DNA from: JBBROS01 sp965260995
GTDB taxonomy: Bacteria; Pseudomonadota; Alphaproteobacteria; Acetobacterales; Acetobacteraceae
Direction: 5' to 3'
Length of the DNA stretch: 64,000 nt
Assembly (NCBI GenBank): GCA_965260995.1
Contig: CBDHCD010000002.1
Location: forward strand, 310,001-374,000
A program made the position numbers and the translations under genes. Every line of letters begins with the position of its first letter. The stretch's first letter is position 1. The notes under the pieces were generated by a model. That model had not been told where the DNA came from. It was given only the letters and a program-made list of their open reading frames with translations, and made no database searches. Shown here one piece after another: positions 62,274 through 64,000 of the stretch.

Positions 62274-62333
62274 CGCCAAACCTCGAAATCAGCCTTGAAC
62301 CACACCCAGCGCCGAACCGGAACCCAGCCAAGC

Positions 62334-62352
62334 TGAAATCGTCACTACGGCC
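62334..62352 (-). repeat. Right terminal inverted repeat of the IS
   Basis: Complement reads GGCCGTAGTGACGATTTCA, matching the left end at 18 of 19 bases; the TA at 62353-62354 follows. Confidence 0.9.
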
Positions 62353-62354
62353 TA

Positions 62355-63383
62355 GATAACAAGCAAGCCTGGGAGGAAGCCAACAAGCAGATTCTGGGCA
62401 CACGGCAAACAGCCGTACAGCAGGAGTTTCCGACTATAAATGATCTGACCGGAGTCGTGCGACACGAAATCGAGTTTCAGTCACGTCTCTGGCAAGGTGA
62501 TTTTGAGGCCGCGCTCGAAAGCTCCGAGCGAGTGCTTGGCGGCTTGGCCGCCCCGGAGCTGCAAGGCTATCGGGCGCTATGGCATTATCTGGCTGGCAGC
62601 GCGGCTTGGGCAGGAGCCGAACAGGGCATCACCGGTCTTGCTGCGAAGGCGCGGATTCATTTCGGCCAGGCGAAAGAGGCTGCGCGCAGCATCCCCTGGT
62701 TAGTCGCACTTGCCCGCTTTCAGCCGGATCAGCCGACGGCTGCGAGGGACAACGCGGCAGTTCTACGTCAGATTGAGCGCACCGAAGGGGTTCTTTCGAG
62801 GCTCGGCACCGTTCACGATCGTGCCTACTCTCGGCGCGAGAGGGAGATACTAGAGGGGCTAACTGACGCGGACAGATTTGAGCAGGCCCAGGTCAAGCTA
62901 GGCGAGCTTCTTGGGTTCGACGTAGGCAAAGTCGAGACCGATGCATCGCCCGACCCGTGGTGGATTTCTGAAGGCATTTGCTTTGTCTTCGAAGATCACG
63001 CGGGAGCTGGGACCGAATCTGTCCTTGACGCAACGAAAGCGCGCCAAGCTGCCTCGCACCCAGCCTGGATGACGGCGAATGTTCCCGCCTGTACGGGCGC
63101 TCAGATCCTGCCAGTACTTGTGACGCCGGTAACGAGAGCCAAGGAAAGTGCGCTACCACACCTTACCAACGTCGCCCTGTGGCCAGTTCACGAGTTCCAA
63201 GTATGGGCTCAAGCCGCTCTCGTCGCCGTCCGAGATCTGCGCCGGACGTTTGTTGAGCCGGGAGATCTTGTTTGGCGGGCACATGCAGCGGAGATTTTCG
63301 AAACCAATGGGTTGGACGCGCCTAGCCTACACGCGCGGCTTCGCGCGCGAACCGCCGCAACCGGATTGAAGGGCGTGAAGTAG
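62355..63383 (+). pseudogene. C-terminal part of the interrupted helicase
   Basis: 343 codons including the TAG at 63381-63383, open from the first base after the TA duplication. Joined to 60078-61487 it makes an uninterrupted 812-residue protein (FSAVVDNKQAW across the join). The segment is helical with no catalytic motif: EEANKQILGTRQ, a TPR-like RLWQGDFEAALESSERVLGGLA, a Glu/Lys-rich helix and a C-terminal VTPVTRAKESALPHLTNVALWPV region. It may be a substrate or partner domain; I recognise no family. GTG 62457 or ATG codons inside could start a separate product, but no good ribosome site is seen. Confidence 0.75.
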
Positions 63384-63813
63384 ACTAGAAAATGTCACTT
63401 TCCAATTCCATTACAGTGGTGAGTTTTCCGCACAGCTCGGTCGATAGCTGTAGGAAGCGCACGTGACGCTTATCCCGCTTTGGCCTGCCTCGCCGCTAGA
63501 AGCAGGCCGACAGCTTTCGTGAAGGGTTTCGGACGCCTCTTGGCGTACGAAAGTCTCCGAAGGTCGAACCCGCGGGCCGGTTGCGGTCGGTATGGAGTTT
63601 TAGCAGTAAGGTTCGGCCGGAAAGGTCAACCTTGAGCCACCGAATAGCCGTCGGCAACGGATCGATACAAGCTTGGTCGGCGTCGCGACAGCGGTAAACG
63701 GCTGAACTCAAGTTCTAATAACCAGGCTTGATTTCGCTTTTCGTTGCTGGCGCCGCAGTCCACCTCTGACCGCAGCGGGGCTGCGATCTCGGGGCTGTCC
63801 ACGCCGTGCCGGG
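63384..63813. other. Gap without a recognisable gene
   Basis: 430 bases of mixed composition. Two short minus-strand frames (63496-63711 and 63626-63826) have no recognised motif or good start site and overlap each other. The stretch may contain the terminal part of an IS91-type element, since its transposase tail follows on the minus strand, but I could not place the end. Confidence 0.4.
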
Positions 63814-64000
63814 TCACGACGAGCACCGTCCGGGTGAGTGCGCAGGCCGCGGAGGCGCACGAGGCTGGGCGTAGCGCTCGAACGTCTCAAGGATCAGCAT
63901 GCGCCCACCACAGCATGGACAGGGTGGACGATGGTTGGCCGGCTCCGGTGTTTCGTCCGGTTCGGGTGTTGGCGGCGTGGGCGGCACGGCGAGGAGCTGG
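63814..64000 (-). pseudogene. IS91-family transposase, C-terminal end (runs off window)
   Basis: Read leftward from the right edge, the frame is open for 62 codons to TGA at 63814-63816. It contains CPCCGGRMLILETFERYAQPRAPP, the zinc-binding cysteines and following segment typical of the C-terminus of IS91-like rolling-circle transposases. The catalytic tyrosine region lies outside the window. The last 15 residues are unlike the family's usual ending (IDTS), so the tail may be shifted in frame or decayed. Confidence 0.6.

Larger units (their letters stand above)
61488..62352 (-). mobile_element. IS5-family (IS427-like) insertion sequence, 865 bp
   Basis: Ends are 19-base inverted repeats, GGCGGTAGTGACGATTTCA on the left and GGCCGTAGTGACGATTTCA on the right (one mismatch). 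A TA duplication flanks it at 61486-61487 and 62353-62354. Inside is a two-frame DDE transposase on the minus strand. Length, end sequence style, TA target and frame-shifted transposase match the IS427 group. Near-perfect ends and an intact host frame on each side suggest a recent insertion. Confidence 0.93.

Noticed and set aside
63496..63826. Two short minus-strand frames near the right edge
   Set aside because: No ribosome site, no motif, and they overlap each other, so not called as genes.

Overview
This window is about 60 kb of very GC-rich bacterial core chromosome followed by roughly 4 kb of lower-GC acquired DNA at the right edge. It looks alphaproteobacterial, probably of the order Rhodospirillales (for example an Acetobacteraceae relative). 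The basis is hdaA (the short DnaA-like regulator) beside ppk/ppx and purM/purN, a bolA / J-domain / cobS / cobT block, and many GTG and TTG starts. The genus cannot be fixed from the sequence alone.

Layout: 1-3.5 kb holds a Kef-type antiporter (cut by the window edge), a C5 DNA methyltransferase with a damaged recognition region, msrA and a lone receiver domain. 3.8-8.5 kb is solute uptake: a sugar-type ABC ATPase plus a Tat-exported binding protein (no permeases beside them), a tiny membrane protein, a Liv-type binding protein and an alpha/beta hydrolase. 8.6-15.7 kb is a mixture: PfkB kinase, amidase, NodB-type deacetylase, MHS-type MFS transporter, cupin protein and small membrane proteins. 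15.6-23.0 kb is a tightly overlapping leftward seven-gene operon encoding a peptide/nickel-type ABC importer, a ketopantoate-reductase-like enzyme and a short-chain dehydrogenase. 24.7-30.4 kb is a second leftward five-gene importer operon, with an orphan binding protein between the two. 30.5-34.9 kb is an RND efflux pump with its adaptor. 35.2-37.7 kb is argD-argF plus a small ORF. 37.7-40.1 kb has two glycosyltransferases, and behind them sits an array of 21 identical 34-bp repeats. 41-48.9 kb has a zinc deacylase-like protein, a DUF2889 protein, bolA, a J-domain protein, cobS, cobT and a large SGNH-type lipoprotein. 49-59.8 kb is housekeeping: rmuC, lptF, purN, purM on the minus strand, and a CDP-alcohol phosphatidyltransferase, AI-2E-type membrane protein, hdaA, ppk, ppx on the plus strand.

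From about 59.8 kb composition changes: codons are more AT-rich and an XPD/DinG-like SF2 helicase gene appears, interrupted by an 865-bp IS5-family (IS427-like) element. The element has 19-bp terminal repeats and a TA target duplication. Removing the element and one TA restores one continuous 812-codon frame. An IS91-type transposase tail runs off the right edge.

Two signals concern the replicon as a whole. A perfect 16-bp parS palindrome (ParB-binding centromere site) sits at 19496-19511, inside the dppC/dppD overlap. The plus strand changes from C-rich to G-rich at about 18.5 kb whichever way the genes run, the switch expected near a replication origin. No dnaA gene, DnaA-box cluster, tRNA, rRNA or CRISPR array was seen.
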